From positions 65,245,946-65,309,945 of the forward strand of contig OX381720.1 in NCBI GenBank assembly GCA_947462335.1: a DNA stretch of 64,000 bases. The letters run 5' to 3'. Each line of letters opens with the position of its first letter. Positions within the stretch are counted from its first letter, which is position 1. Positions 44,941-53,634 of the stretch are shown here, in pieces. The notes beneath the pieces were generated by a model. It was not told where the DNA came from. It worked only from the letters and a program-made list of their open reading frames with translations, and ran no database searches. Both the position numbers and the translations under genes were made by a program. The stretch comes from Harmothoe impar (taxonomy: Eukaryota > Annelida > Polychaeta > Phyllodocida > Polynoidae).

Positions 44941-45393
44941 TCACAACAGCATCATCGATAGCTTCTGACTCACGGCCCGGTCGCTCAGCTTTGGGATTTT
45001 GCTCATGCGCATGACGCACTTCTTGGGGTTTCTTGTTCGACATGCTTCAATTAGGAAATGAACGCAATGAGGTCCACAGGTGTCAGCAGAAGTGTCTTGT
45101 AGTTGAATGCGGTTTCTTTGCCACTTGAACGGAGCAGAGCGTTCCATGAAAGACAAGAACTCCGCACTCAGCGGCGGTAAGCCGAAGGAATCAAAGTAGT
45201 ACACTTCACCCGTGCTCGACACGTAAAACGCCACCCAATGCTGACCTGGTAAATGTTGCGGATCTGTGTTGCTCACGAAACAAGTGTCTTTGATAGGGTG
45301 CTTCGGAATAGTGTCACAAGAGAAAACGCCCAGGAAACGATGTTTTGTGTGAACGTTTTCCTTCAACACTCTGCTTATTTCAAGCGTGTTCAT
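44941..45393 (-). CDS. Adenovirus-type cysteine protease (adenain family), intact
   Basis: The protein has 150 residues. The start is the ATG at 45393, 30 bases after the major capsid stop; the longer open frame upstream overlaps the capsid gene and is not used. The catalytic set of the family is visible: His52 (Q-H-W-V-A-F), Asp68 (Y-Y-F-D-S-F-G), Gln99 and Cys106 (C-G-P-H-C), with the Gln-to-Cys spacing of seven seen in adenovirus protease. Role in the family: cleavage of virion precursor proteins during maturation. Copy A lacks the Asp segment by deletion. Confidence 0.93.
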   Translation of the reverse strand: MNTLEISRVLKENVHTKHRFLGVFSCDTIPKHPIKDTCFVSNTDPQHLPGQHWVAFYVSSTGEVYYFDSFGLPPLSAEFLSFMERSAPFKWQRNRIQLQDTSADTCGPHCVHFLIEACRTRNPKKCVMRMSKIPKLSDRAVSQKLSMMLL

Positions 45394-45422
45394 ACGATAC
45401 GCCAAGTACCGCCGTCTTGTCT

Positions 45423-46730
45423 TCAGTTCATGTGGTAGTCGGTGATGGGGTGTCGATCTCGGGTCAGCTCGACGACGTTGTCGTACACCAAGTAGAGTAG
45501 CACCATTGTTGTCGCTTGTAGCGCCGAGTGGAAACTGACTTCCACCCTCAGCTGACCCGCTCTTATAAGGTTCACGCGACACCCGTCGTGCGATCTGTCT
45601 GGGGTTAAGTCGAGGGGGAACACTGTGTAACCGTTCAGGAATTGATCGTATGAAATACCGCAGGAGCGCGCGCCCTCGTACATCCCCGTTTCCGTGTGTA
45701 GCGCCAAGTACTCTCTCACGGCCGCTTTGGTCTTAAAGTCGGGCACGTAGGCGTCGTTCGGCACTTTCTGATCGTTCACTATCACTTGAAGCGAGCTGAT
45801 GTCGTAATGCTTCATCTCGAACGGGTTCTTGGTGTAGCTACCGTTGAAGGCGTCGTGGTCCAGGAAGCAAATCATCATCGACTTGGGAAGCTGGCCTGTG
45901 TTGGAGTGCGTGTAGCTGTGATCTCTGTTACCTTGAGGGATGGCGTACGTCGTCACCTCCACTCTGTTCACCGGGTAGTCGAAGGGCCCGTGTTCTATCA
46001 CCGCTCTCTCGTGCGTTTCCGCTACAGCGTCCGCCACCAGCAGGCGTCGCACGTAGAGCTTTGCTTTGTAGATCTTCAAGCTGTAGCCTCCGTCAGCAGC
46101 GCACATCAGATAGAAAGAGGGCGCCGCCTGTTTCAGAGTGAGATTGATTTCTGTCTCTCCAACGATGAGCTTCGGTTGATGAGCCAGGTCAAAGTGCAGT
46201 CGCGCCATCAGCGAAAAGCGCTTGTTGGAGATTAGCTTCTTGCGCGCTTTGTACCCCGCATTCGCGTCAGTCAACGTGTCAAACTGACCGGGCGTATCTT
46301 CATGCCATCCCTGGGCGCTCATGACGCCGTCCTTCACGTCTTTGTTGTAGTTGAGTAACCCTTCCAAGTAAGCTCGGTAAGGGTAGGTCTCGGTGTTGCC
46401 AGACACTTTGAAACCGCCGATGGAGACTTGGACGTCTTCGAAGAGCGAGTGAGCCAAGTTGTTCACCGGAGCTACCGCGTCGGTGTCCTCGATCGCCGCT
46501 CCGTTCGCTTTCAGCACTTGACATTCCAGATGAAGGTAATTCTCGTTCAGGTCTGTGTACTCTTGCGACTTGTTGATGGTGAAATTTATGTTACCTCCAT
46601 CCTCTAAAGAGTTTTTTGTTTCTATCCCCAGGAAAGACGACTTTAAGATAGTAGTCTGAGTCGGCGCTACGGTGTGCAGGTCGAGCTCAGAGAGCGCGCA
46701 CTCGTTACTGCTCTCGTGTACGTAAGCCAT
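45423..46730 (-). CDS. Polinton major capsid protein, intact (435 aa)
   Basis: This is the major capsid protein of Polintons/adintoviruses, a double-jelly-roll protein that forms trimeric hexons. The length of 435 residues is usual for the compact members. The N-terminal part (S-S-F-L-G-I-E-T-K-N-S and I-N-F-T-I-N-K-S) and the middle block ending in L-N-Y-N-K-D are typical of this family, which often appears in invertebrate gene sets as an uncharacterised protein. The gene has its own TATA-type promoter at 46781-46794 and is followed by the protease. Copy A is frameshifted at the corresponding codon 331. Confidence 0.93.
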   Translation of the reverse strand: MAYVHESSNECALSELDLHTVAPTQTTILKSSFLGIETKNSLEDGGNINFTINKSQEYTDLNENYLHLECQVLKANGAAIEDTDAVAPVNNLAHSLFEDVQVSIGGFKVSGNTETYPYRAYLEGLLNYNKDVKDGVMSAQGWHEDTPGQFDTLTDANAGYKARKKLISNKRFSLMARLHFDLAHQPKLIVGETEINLTLKQAAPSFYLMCAADGGYSLKIYKAKLYVRRLLVADAVAETHERAVIEHGPFDYPVNRVEVTTYAIPQGNRDHSYTHSNTGQLPKSMMICFLDHDAFNGSYTKNPFEMKHYDISSLQVIVNDQKVPNDAYVPDFKTKAAVREYLALHTETGMYEGARSCGISYDQFLNGYTVFPLDLTPDRSHDGCRVNLIRAGQLRVEVSFHSALQATTMVLLYLVYDNVVELTRDRHPITDYHMN

Positions 46731-46780
46731 TGTGTTCTCTCTTCACGCGGCCGACAGACTGACGCCGGCCGCCTCCAGTC

Positions 46781-46794
46781 TTTTTATTTATACC
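46781..46794 (-). promoter_or_regulatory. TATA-type promoter of the major capsid gene
   Basis: TATAAATAAAAAG on the minus strand, about 50 bases before the capsid ATG, as in copy A (1920-1932). The ATPase upstream region has the related AATAAAAAGG at 51847-51856. Confidence 0.6.
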
Positions 46795-46809
46795 TGAACG
46801 CCTAGGCGC

Positions 46810-47235
46810 TTACGGGTCGAATACATCCCCTCTACGTCTCTTGCAAGAGCCACCGCCCGTCTGAGGAGAATGCCGGCGACGTTTCGACCCTTTCTTAGAC
46901 GTGACAGTCGTCTTTCCTCCCGAGAACGCCGTACTCGCCAGTCTCTTCAGAGCGCCTGCGCCTCGGTCTTTCACGCTGCTCTTTCAAGTCCGACCCGCCA
47001 GCACATCTTTAGCTACGCCCACACCGGCGCGGAGCAGCGTTTTTCCCACCGACTTCAATAGCGGGGTAGCCGAGCGCATCAGACCTAACAGAGCGCCGCC
47101 CAAACCGTGCCCGCTCTGGAAAGAGCGCCCGCTGTACACGTTGATGCCGTTGCCCAGCTGCGCGTTGTAGTAATCGCTGTACCCTCTGCCGACGGTGCGC
47201 CTGGGTGGAAAGTACGGAACGCGTTGACGCATCAT
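46810..47235 (-). pseudogene. pX/pVI-like basic virion protein with premature stop
   Basis: It aligns with the 141-residue protein at 1477-1902. A TGA at 46984-46986 replaces the TTA (Leu) codon of copy A after residue 83. The remaining frame stays open to the normal stop at 46810-46812. The lost part is the Lys/Arg-rich tail. The gene starts 12 bases after the minor capsid stop. Confidence 0.85.
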
Positions 47236-47246
47236 TTTTCTCTCTT

Positions 47247-48365
47247 TCAGCGCTCAATAGGTCTCAGATGAAGTGTCACGGTCACCTCGCCTCTACCGAA
47301 TGGGATGGAATGACCGGATCGGTCTCTTAAATAGATGCCGACCTCGGTAAACCTCTTGGATTTCAAGGGGAAATAATCCAAATGGGGAAAACTGATAGCT
47401 TGCACGCTACCTCGACGCTTTCCGCCTCTGTCCACCGCGACGCAGCGCAACAGCGGCACTTGCATGTCGCCCACACGTCTCTCCTGGATCATGTCGGTGT
47501 ATATGTACACAGAGTGCACGTCCCCGTAAACATCCATCGAGTAGGCGCCGGTAGTCGGCGATGCGAAACACGTCTTCTCTCCGAAGCCTAGAACACATGC
47601 GAGATGCTGAGTCAGCAGGACAGCGCAGTGTCTCGGCGGTTTGATGGTGACGCGTTTCGTGTTGGCGTCGTACGATAAGATCCGCATCGGTTTGAGCAAG
47701 AAGCTAGAGCCCTCTAGTCTGTCATCTCGCATCGTCTCACTCAAGCGCTCGACTAGGGTGTGGTTGCTTCCGGTGAAAATAGGAGGTATCTGGAATATGT
47801 TTGGCATGAAACTGCGCACTCCCATGTCTTTCTCCATCTCTTCGATCATCTGTCTTGCTTGATCGCTGATCGCCTTCTTCTTCACCGCCGGGGACAAGAA
47901 CTGCTTGTATACGGCATTCGTCTGTCTCAAGTCGACCTCTCTCTTGAACCTTTTTGTTTCCGGTTTCAATCGCTGCTCTTCCGACGTGTCTGATATCTCT
48001 TCCACCGTTACATAGCTCGCTTCCTTCCAGCTCAGCGGGTATTTTGAGCTGAACGTCAGCTTGCTCAGACCGTTCGCGTTTTTCATTCCCCTCCAGTCTA
48101 CCTGTGGTTTTCTTCCTTCGGCGAATTTAATTTCTTTTAAAACGTTGATCGCCTCCTCTAGCGAACCCTTGGTGCGCAGAGGAACAACGAAGATCAAGTC
48201 GTCGTCGTGCACGTTAGTCCATTCTGTAGGGAGGATGATCTCAGTCAGAGCCGCTTCGTACGCTTCGGGCAGAAGGAGCGGCGAGTCGAAGTGAGTTCGG
48301 AAAGACGTCAAGCTGTTGTCAGGATAATACTCCATAGAGCTGTTGCTAGGTAGAGTGATGTTCAT
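47247..48365 (-). CDS. Polinton minor capsid (penton-like) protein, intact (372 aa)
   Basis: The start ATG at 48365 comes directly after an A-rich stretch, as in copy A. The N-terminus (N-I-T-L-P-S-N-S-S-M-E-Y-Y-P-D-N) and the following L-T-E-I-I-L-P block are characteristic of the Polinton/adintovirus minor capsid protein. Role in the family: vertices of the icosahedral capsid. It lies between integrase and the pX-like gene. It is full length here, while copy A has a frameshift near the C-terminus. Confidence 0.88.
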   Translation of the reverse strand: MNITLPSNSSMEYYPDNSLTSFRTHFDSPLLLPEAYEAALTEIILPTEWTNVHDDDLIFVVPLRTKGSLEEAINVLKEIKFAEGRKPQVDWRGMKNANGLSKLTFSSKYPLSWKEASYVTVEEISDTSEEQRLKPETKRFKREVDLRQTNAVYKQFLSPAVKKKAISDQARQMIEEMEKDMGVRSFMPNIFQIPPIFTGSNHTLVERLSETMRDDRLEGSSFLLKPMRILSYDANTKRVTIKPPRHCAVLLTQHLACVLGFGEKTCFASPTTGAYSMDVYGDVHSVYIYTDMIQERRVGDMQVPLLRCVAVDRGGKRRGSVQAISFPHLDYFPLKSKRFTEVGIYLRDRSGHSIPFGRGEVTVTLHLRPIER

Positions 48366-48388
48366 TTTTTTTATTTTTTATTTTTTAT

Positions 48389-49525
48389 CTACGTTATTTT
48401 TTTGACGGGGATCCACTCGTTGAACTTGTCGTCGTAACCTAACCAACGTACGAAAGCTAACTCTTTACCGTCGACGGTCTTGCGGCGCAACACCTCGTCT
48501 ATCAGGTAGTTGTTGTCGTAACGACTCTTCTTCACCTTCTGAACCTCTTCCGGGTAGAAGACGCCTTTTATCTCCTAGCCCTTGTCGTCTTTCAGCTCGA
48601 ACCCTCTGCTTCCCAACGTCTTAGCAACGTCGACCACTTCCTCGCGCCAGTTTCCCTCGTACCCTTTGTCGAAGGCGCCTTTAGTTCTCAACATCCTCAC
48701 TCTGTCACCCGGAGCGATGACGTCGACGGCGGACGTCTTTGTTTTTTTCTTCTTTTTCCATAATTCGTCGATTTGTTTGTTAGTTGGGAGATCTTGTCGG
48801 TAGAAAACTGTTTTGCTGTTTTCCGAGCTGACTTGAGCCGGCGCCATTTTCAACGTCTTGTGGTGAGTGCGATTGTAAGAAGACACTACATGGTGCAGTA
48901 CGTCTACGTAGCGATACGTGCGCTTGTGTGTGAAATAACGCCACAGCTTCTCCTTCAGACTGCGGTTCAAGCGCTCCACTAGACTAGCTTTGATGTCGTC
49001 GTTCTCGCCAGTGAAGAACTCTATGCCCTCGCTCTTCAAGTGATCTTGAAAGATCTTGTTCAAAAACTCTTTCCCCTTGTCTGTCTGAACAGTGCGCGGT
49101 CGTCTCTCGCCAGTGCCTGTCATCTCTCGGAAGGCCTCGGTGACATCAGCGCCGCTCTTGGATTTAATGGGAACGGCCCACGCGTACCTAGAGAAAACGT
49201 GGATCGCCGTCACCACGTACCGGAAGCGGTCGTTGTGAGACGCCAAAGCTTGCATGTCCATCAGATCTATCTGCCACTGCTGATCGATTGCGCCGGTTAT
49301 AGTCTTGTTCCTTGCGAATTTTCTCCGAATGGGTTTATGTTTAGTGTAGGCGTCCAGCGACACTAAAGCATCTCGGATGACGGCCGGGTTTAGGTGGCGA
49401 AAATGATGTTTCTGGAGTTTAGTCACGCTAGTGAAACTGGAGGGCGCTTTGACGTCGGTATATCTAGCTACTATGCGCTTCTTTTCTTTTTCCTTCTTGG
49501 TCAGTCTCTTCACTGGTTTGCCCAT
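48389..49525 (-). pseudogene. Polinton retroviral-type integrase (DD35E) truncated before the chromodomain
   Basis: The catalytic core is complete, with Asp87 (Q-I-D-L), Asp149 (Q-T-D-K-G-K-E-F) and Glu184 (L-V-E-R-L-N-R-S), the last two 35 residues apart. A TAG at 48575-48577 replaces the GAG of copy A, cutting the protein at 316 of 378 residues and removing the C-terminal chromodomain, which is still readable to 48389. Role in the family: cutting target DNA with 6-bp stagger and joining the element ends. The start overlaps the end of the upstream 390-residue gene by 16 bases. Confidence 0.92.
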
Positions 49526-50682
49526 GGTGGGCCTGTTGAGGGCGTGAACGACGACCTCGCCGCTAGGCGGTTGCGCCCTTTCCTTTTCTTACTCGCCACG
49601 CTCCTATAGGAAGTCGGAGTTTGGAAAAGTTCACTGTCCTCCTCGTCGTCAGAGGATGGATCGTCCACCTGGAGAGAAGAGTCTGCTGCTGCTACTGCTG
49701 CTGCTGCTGCTGCTTCTCCTTCTTCCGAGTGGAAGCTCGGTCGTTTCCGACCTCTGTCAGCGAGCCGTGTGTCTAAGCTTTGGCCAGGTCCGCTCGCTTT
49801 ATACAGATGGTTTCCGATCAAGGAGTCTGTGGGAACTGCTTTGCGCAGCGCTTTCGTGAACGGAGAGTAGCCCGCCGGTCTGGGCGCCGTCTTCCTGAAC
49901 CTGGCGGCGTCGTTCAGTAAGTCCACTATGTTGATGCGATGCTCAGGTGGTATTCTCCGACCCGACATCTCGCGCACCGCACGGTCCTCGTTCCACTTGA
50001 TCACACCGGATTTCTCCAAATGTTTGTACAGCGCCACGGTCCGGGTGCGATTCCTCTTGGGAACTTGGTTCGCCAACCGCTCAAGTAGGGACGCGCTGGC
50101 CTCTTCAGCAGACTGACGGAGGTGAGCCGGGGGAGAAGAAGAGTAGGACAAAGAGATGTTGCTGTTGTGGGGATTCGCGAGAAAAAATTGCAATCTATTC
50201 AACAACCTTCGGTATTTCAACATTTTCTCGCGCGATTCCAAAGTGGGATCGTTAAACACTAAGTCCAAGTCCCTGTAGATAAACTGTAGCACCTGGTGCA
50301 AGGCCGCGTCGGGATGAAGGGACTGTTCTGCCTGCTTGTGGTAATAGGCCATGTCGGCAGGTAGGCGGGCGGCGGTGGCAGGAGCGGAACTCTCGTTCTT
50401 TTCAGTGCGCTCATCAGGAAGAGGAGGAAGGTTTGGAGCAGTAGAAGTACTAGCAGCAGCGACTGCAGTAGTAGCAGCGCTAGTAGTAGCAGCAGCGGGC
50501 ACATGATGAAGTAGACCTGCTCGTGATGATTTGTAGAGCGTCTCAGGATCCACGAGCGCTAAGCGTTTGTAGTGTTGTTGCTGCTCTGAGTCCGTCATGG
50601 GGACGACGGTGGCAATGACGCTGGTGGTGGCGGTAGTGGTGGTGGTGCTGTCGGCGAGTAGGTGTCGAATGAGGTGTCTCAT
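49510..50682 (-). CDS. Conserved Polinton/adintovirus protein of unknown function (390 aa)
   Basis: The N-terminal ~110 residues are low-complexity Thr/Ala-rich. The middle is helical. The block G-V-I-K-W-N-E followed by N-I-V-D-L-L-N-D-A and P-A-G-Y-S-P-F is the conserved signature of a protein commonly found next to integrase in Polintons. The C-terminus is acidic and then Lys/Arg-rich (K-K-R-K-G-R). Its ATG overlaps the stop of the 110-residue gene (ATGA) and its end overlaps the integrase start, so the three are probably co-expressed. The function is not known. Confidence 0.75.
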   Translation of the reverse strand: MRHLIRHLLADSTTTTTATTSVIATVVPMTDSEQQQHYKRLALVDPETLYKSSRAGLLHHVPAAATTSAATTAVAAASTSTAPNLPPLPDERTEKNESSAPATAARLPADMAYYHKQAEQSLHPDAALHQVLQFIYRDLDLVFNDPTLESREKMLKYRRLLNRLQFFLANPHNSNISLSYSSSPPAHLRQSAEEASASLLERLANQVPKRNRTRTVALYKHLEKSGVIKWNEDRAVREMSGRRIPPEHRINIVDLLNDAARFRKTAPRPAGYSPFTKALRKAVPTDSLIGNHLYKASGPGQSLDTRLADRGRKRPSFHSEEGEAAAAAAVAAADSSLQVDDPSSDDEEDSELFQTPTSYRSVASKKRKGRNRLAARSSFTPSTGPPWANQ

Positions 50683-51011
50683 ATACGGAGAATGCTCTTT
50701 ATAAGCGGTAAGGCCATCCCTATGAGAGCCGGAATGAGGAAACCTCCCTCTTGTACCAAGACGCGTCTCTTTTTTTTGATGGGCGTAGATTTTTTGCCGA
50801 CCTCCCTCAACACGTCAGCCGATTCTCGAAGCTTGTCCAGTTGTTTGTCGCTGAGCGGGATGTTCCCTACCAGTAAATTGTGACAGATCTCACTCAACGC
50901 TGCGATCAGATCGTCGCTTCCAGAGTCTATTAGATGCGAGCAGTCCTTTGGCGAGCACTTAGCTAAGTGCTTGAGAGTACCAAAGTGTCTTTCGAGTAGA
51001 TGAGAAGACAT
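50679..51011 (-). CDS. Small conserved Polinton protein with hydrophobic GGFL tail (110 aa)
   Basis: A helical N-terminal half with a short block N-L-L-V-G-N-I-P-L-S is followed by K-K-K-R-R and then E-G-G-F-L-I-P-A-L-I-G, a hydrophobic tail that could insert in a membrane. Proteins of this design are common beside the packaging ATPase in Polintons, but I cannot give a function. The start ATG at 51011 is preceded by an A-rich stretch, and the stop overlaps the next ATG by four bases. Confidence 0.65.
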   Translation of the reverse strand: MSSHLLERHFGTLKHLAKCSPKDCSHLIDSGSDDLIAALSEICHNLLVGNIPLSDKQLDKLRESADVLREVGKKSTPIKKKRRVLVQEGGFLIPALIGMALPLIKSILRI

Positions 51012-51016
51012 TTTTG

Positions 51017-51757
51017 CTACTGCTTTCTCTTGTTCTTTTTTTTGTCTAGCGGTACGAACACTAGCTGAGAGTGTATGGACGTCAAAGAGGAGCGTATTCT
51101 CAGATCGTCAGGTGTTGACTGCTTGAAGTCCAGAAGGAGGTATGAGTGAGGTCGCTTGAGTTCATGGGTAAATATACTAGAGAGGGCCGCCGCGTTGGAC
51201 GGAAACACCTGGCGAGACAGACTAGCTATTTGCCCCATGTCGCGCGGGTTCTTGAAAACGATCATGTAGTGAGCGTTCAGACTCATAGTTCGAAAGTCGG
51301 GTGATTTCTGGAATAGGTTCTGAGTGATGTATATGACGCTCACGTTCCAGTGATGCGAGTATTTAGTAAAGATGTCGGCTACCACTTGCTGATTGGAACT
51401 GCTCATCAGATCGTCCAATATCAGTAGAGTGTGGGGTCGTAAGGCGTCTTCTGCTACTTCCACGTCTCCCGCTATAGTCTCTTTGCTAGGAAGACCTTCT
51501 CTGAATTCCACACCGTACTGATTTTGCATTTTTTCAAACAGAGGTTGCCACTCGCCGTAATGGTAAAAAGTCTTTTCCACCGGCGGCGTGACCAAATTGT
51601 TCACGTCGCTCAGAAATTGATCCACCAAGCGCGTTTTTCTACAACCCGACGGACCGCTAATGATACAACTAAAGGGTCCTTGTAGTCGAGCGTCGAAATG
51701 AATTTCTGTGAAAAGTTTGCTTCTACTGCTCGACTTTTTTTTTTTTTTTTTCAGCAC
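51017..51757 (-). CDS. FtsK/HerA-type genome packaging ATPase (no ATG found)
   Basis: Walker A is G-P-S-G-C-R-K-T (residues 35-42 of the open frame) and Walker B is L-L-I-L-D-D (111-116), followed by an Asn/Gln-rich sensor region and I-T-Q-N, as in the A32/FtsK-HerA ATPases of Polintons that package DNA into capsids. The open frame starts at GTG. No ATG in any useful position lies between the promoter-like AATAAAAAGG at 51847 and the coding region. Instead a run of about 19 A residues occupies the place where the other genes have their ATG. The start codon may have been lost in this copy. Confidence 0.85.
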   Translation of the reverse strand: MLKKKKKKSSSRSKLFTEIHFDARLQGPFSCIISGPSGCRKTRLVDQFLSDVNNLVTPPVEKTFYHYGEWQPLFEKMQNQYGVEFREGLPSKETIAGDVEVAEDALRPHTLLILDDLMSSSNQQVVADIFTKYSHHWNVSVIYITQNLFQKSPDFRTMSLNAHYMIVFKNPRDMGQIASLSRQVFPSNAAALSSIFTHELKRPHSYLLLDFKQSTPDDLRIRSSLTSIHSQLVFVPLDKKKNKRKQ

Positions 51758-51846
51758 GCGTGAGAGAGCGGTTGTGTGTCTGACTGTCTGCTGTGTTTCT
51801 CACTCGAACGGTCGGTAGTGAATGGTTGTGGAGAAAAGTCCGCCGA

Positions 51847-51856
51847 CCTTTTTATT
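51847..51856 (-). promoter_or_regulatory. Promoter-like AATAAAAAGG upstream of the ATPase
   Basis: It shares AATAAAAAG and the following GC-rich GGCGG with the major capsid promoter (46781-46794), about 90 bases before the ATPase frame. The function is inferred. Confidence 0.4.
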
Positions 51857-51995
51857 GATTCCGGCCGGTGTCACAGTAGCGGCGGCAGAAGTGTCTTTTT
51901 TTTTCTTTTATTTTTTGCGATAAAATTCTATTTTCACTCAATAGTCATAAATACAATGGAGTCTGATACAAATATTTATTATTTTTTTTAAAAAG

Positions 51996-52100
51996 AAGAG
52001 GGAGAGGAGGAGGAGGAGGAGGAGGAGGAGGAGGAGGAGGAGGAGGAGGAGGAGGAGGAGGAGGAGGAGATTAATTTTTTTTTTTTTTTTTTTTTTTTGA
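51996..52100. repeat. (GGA)n and poly-T tracts
   Basis: About 24 GGA units are followed by a T run of about 26. They lie downstream of the 52390 ORF on the minus strand. Confidence 0.9.
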
Positions 52101-52390
52101 TCATTTAGGCAAAGCTCGTCGCTTTTTTTTCTATTTCTGTGTTGTGACACGATCGTCTCGAAAAAGCAATAAGGCGTGTGAGCGCGGCGGTGACAAATAC
52201 ATATTGGAGCGTATGGTTTAAAATAGTGCGTCCCTATCTTCTTCAATTCGGCTGCGTTGCAATATGCGGGATAACAAGTGACGACGTCGAAACGTTTAGA
52301 GACCGTGTTCACGTCGGCCACAACGCACGCCCACCGAGTGGGAGCTGCAGTCGCTCCCAAGAAACCGATCGGCTTGTCGAATCGTTTCAT
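52080..52390 (-). CDS. Unrecognised Cys/His-containing ORF in element B (about 100 aa)
   Basis: From the ATG at 52390 a non-repetitive sequence of about 100 residues includes W-A-C-V-V, V-T-C-Y-P-A-Y-C and I-C-I-C-H-R-R, then runs into poly-Lys and poly-Leu coded by the T and GGA tracts, so its true end is unclear. A TATAAAG lies just upstream (52405-52411). It is unlike any protein I know. It could be an early or accessory gene. Confidence 0.4.
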
Positions 52391-53474
52391 AGCACTTATT
52401 CTCACTTTATAAGAGGAGGCAGGGTGAGGAGAGTAGCGGCACTCTTTCTTTTCATGAAACGCCCAACGAGTGGGGGCGCTGAGAGCGGCTGTTATGCAAT
52501 GGTAGAGTAAATACTGTTCTGAGAAGACGGCTCTCGGCCATGTCGCTACGTTTTACTTTTCCGCTCTTGTATAACGACGATGGCGCTCAGCTTTGCATTT
52601 CTCGAGAATTCAGTACGCTTCAAGAGATGCGTGAACCTCAACTAAGTGACGCTCTCTCCTTTGAGATAAAAAAATAGCCGGGCAGTTGAGGAGGGCACTT
52701 TGTTCGCGCGACTGTCTTTTAGAAACTCGCGCCCTCTGCAGCGCCATATTTCTTTCCTCCGAAACAAAAAAGACTGAGTGAAAATAAAAATTTTAAAAAA
52801 CAAAAAGCTCAAAGAAAAAAAATAAGCAATAAGCAGACTCAGCTCGAAATTCCCTGCTGGCGTGATGGCGGTGACTGCAGGCGGTGGCGGCGGTCGGCTG
52901 GCCGGCGGTGGCGGTGTCGGCGGCGATGGTAGAAGGGTGTGTGGAAAGAGAGACGCATCTAAGTCTTTTATAGGATCGGCGAGTCTGACATTTTCAGCTG
53001 TCGCATGCTGACCTGCTGCTATCATAAGAGAAACAAAAGCCCTAATCACGCTTTTCAGCTGGATCCTTCCACCCCGCCAAACATGGATCCAGATGGGAAG
53101 GTGGTTTAAAATAAAATCCGTGTACCGACTGTCATACAATAGAGTAATTAGTTGAACGCGTGTTACCTGTATAAAGGATTAGCGGGTCATGGGCTCAGCG
53201 TGTGTATAGAAAAACAACTACAGGTAGCGTGAACAAAGCGACCCCCTCCCTTTCTGTCACTCTGTCTGTGACTAGAGGGTGCGCGTGTGGTAAGCGGCTT
53301 AAATCTAAAGAAAAACAAATCACCCTCTCCTGTCGTCAGCAGTCAGCCGGCCGGCGGCTGGAAAATGCGATTAGAGGGATGATGAGCCGCGTAGTAAGCG
53401 ACTTAAGGCTGATCTAAAGACCTGCCGTGAGGGGGCAGCTGGCCGGTGGCTTGAAAAAAAGGGGGGAGTAAGGG

Positions 53475-53482
53475 TATATAAG
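53475..53482 (+). promoter_or_regulatory. TATA box for the alanine-rich gene
   Basis: TATATAAG followed by a G run lies about 150 bases before the chosen ATG at 53635. It is the only strong plus-strand TATA in this part of element B. Confidence 0.55.
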
Positions 53483-53535
53483 GGGGAGTGAAACCGTATT
53501 CGGCATCGTCATCATCGTTCACGCTACTACTACTA

Positions 53536-53583
<48 letters not shown>

Positions 53584-53634
53584 GCACCGCGCCTCAATTT
53601 GCAGATCCCCATATTGGAAAGTTGCTACCGTGAC

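Noticed and set aside
52178..52510. 110-codon plus-strand frame in element B
   Set aside because: It overlaps the better minus-strand ORF and has no recognisable features; treated as its shadow.
52642..53139. 165-codon minus-strand frame in element B
   Set aside because: There is no ATG at its start and it has a proline run from a GGC/GGT repeat; nothing supports it as a gene.
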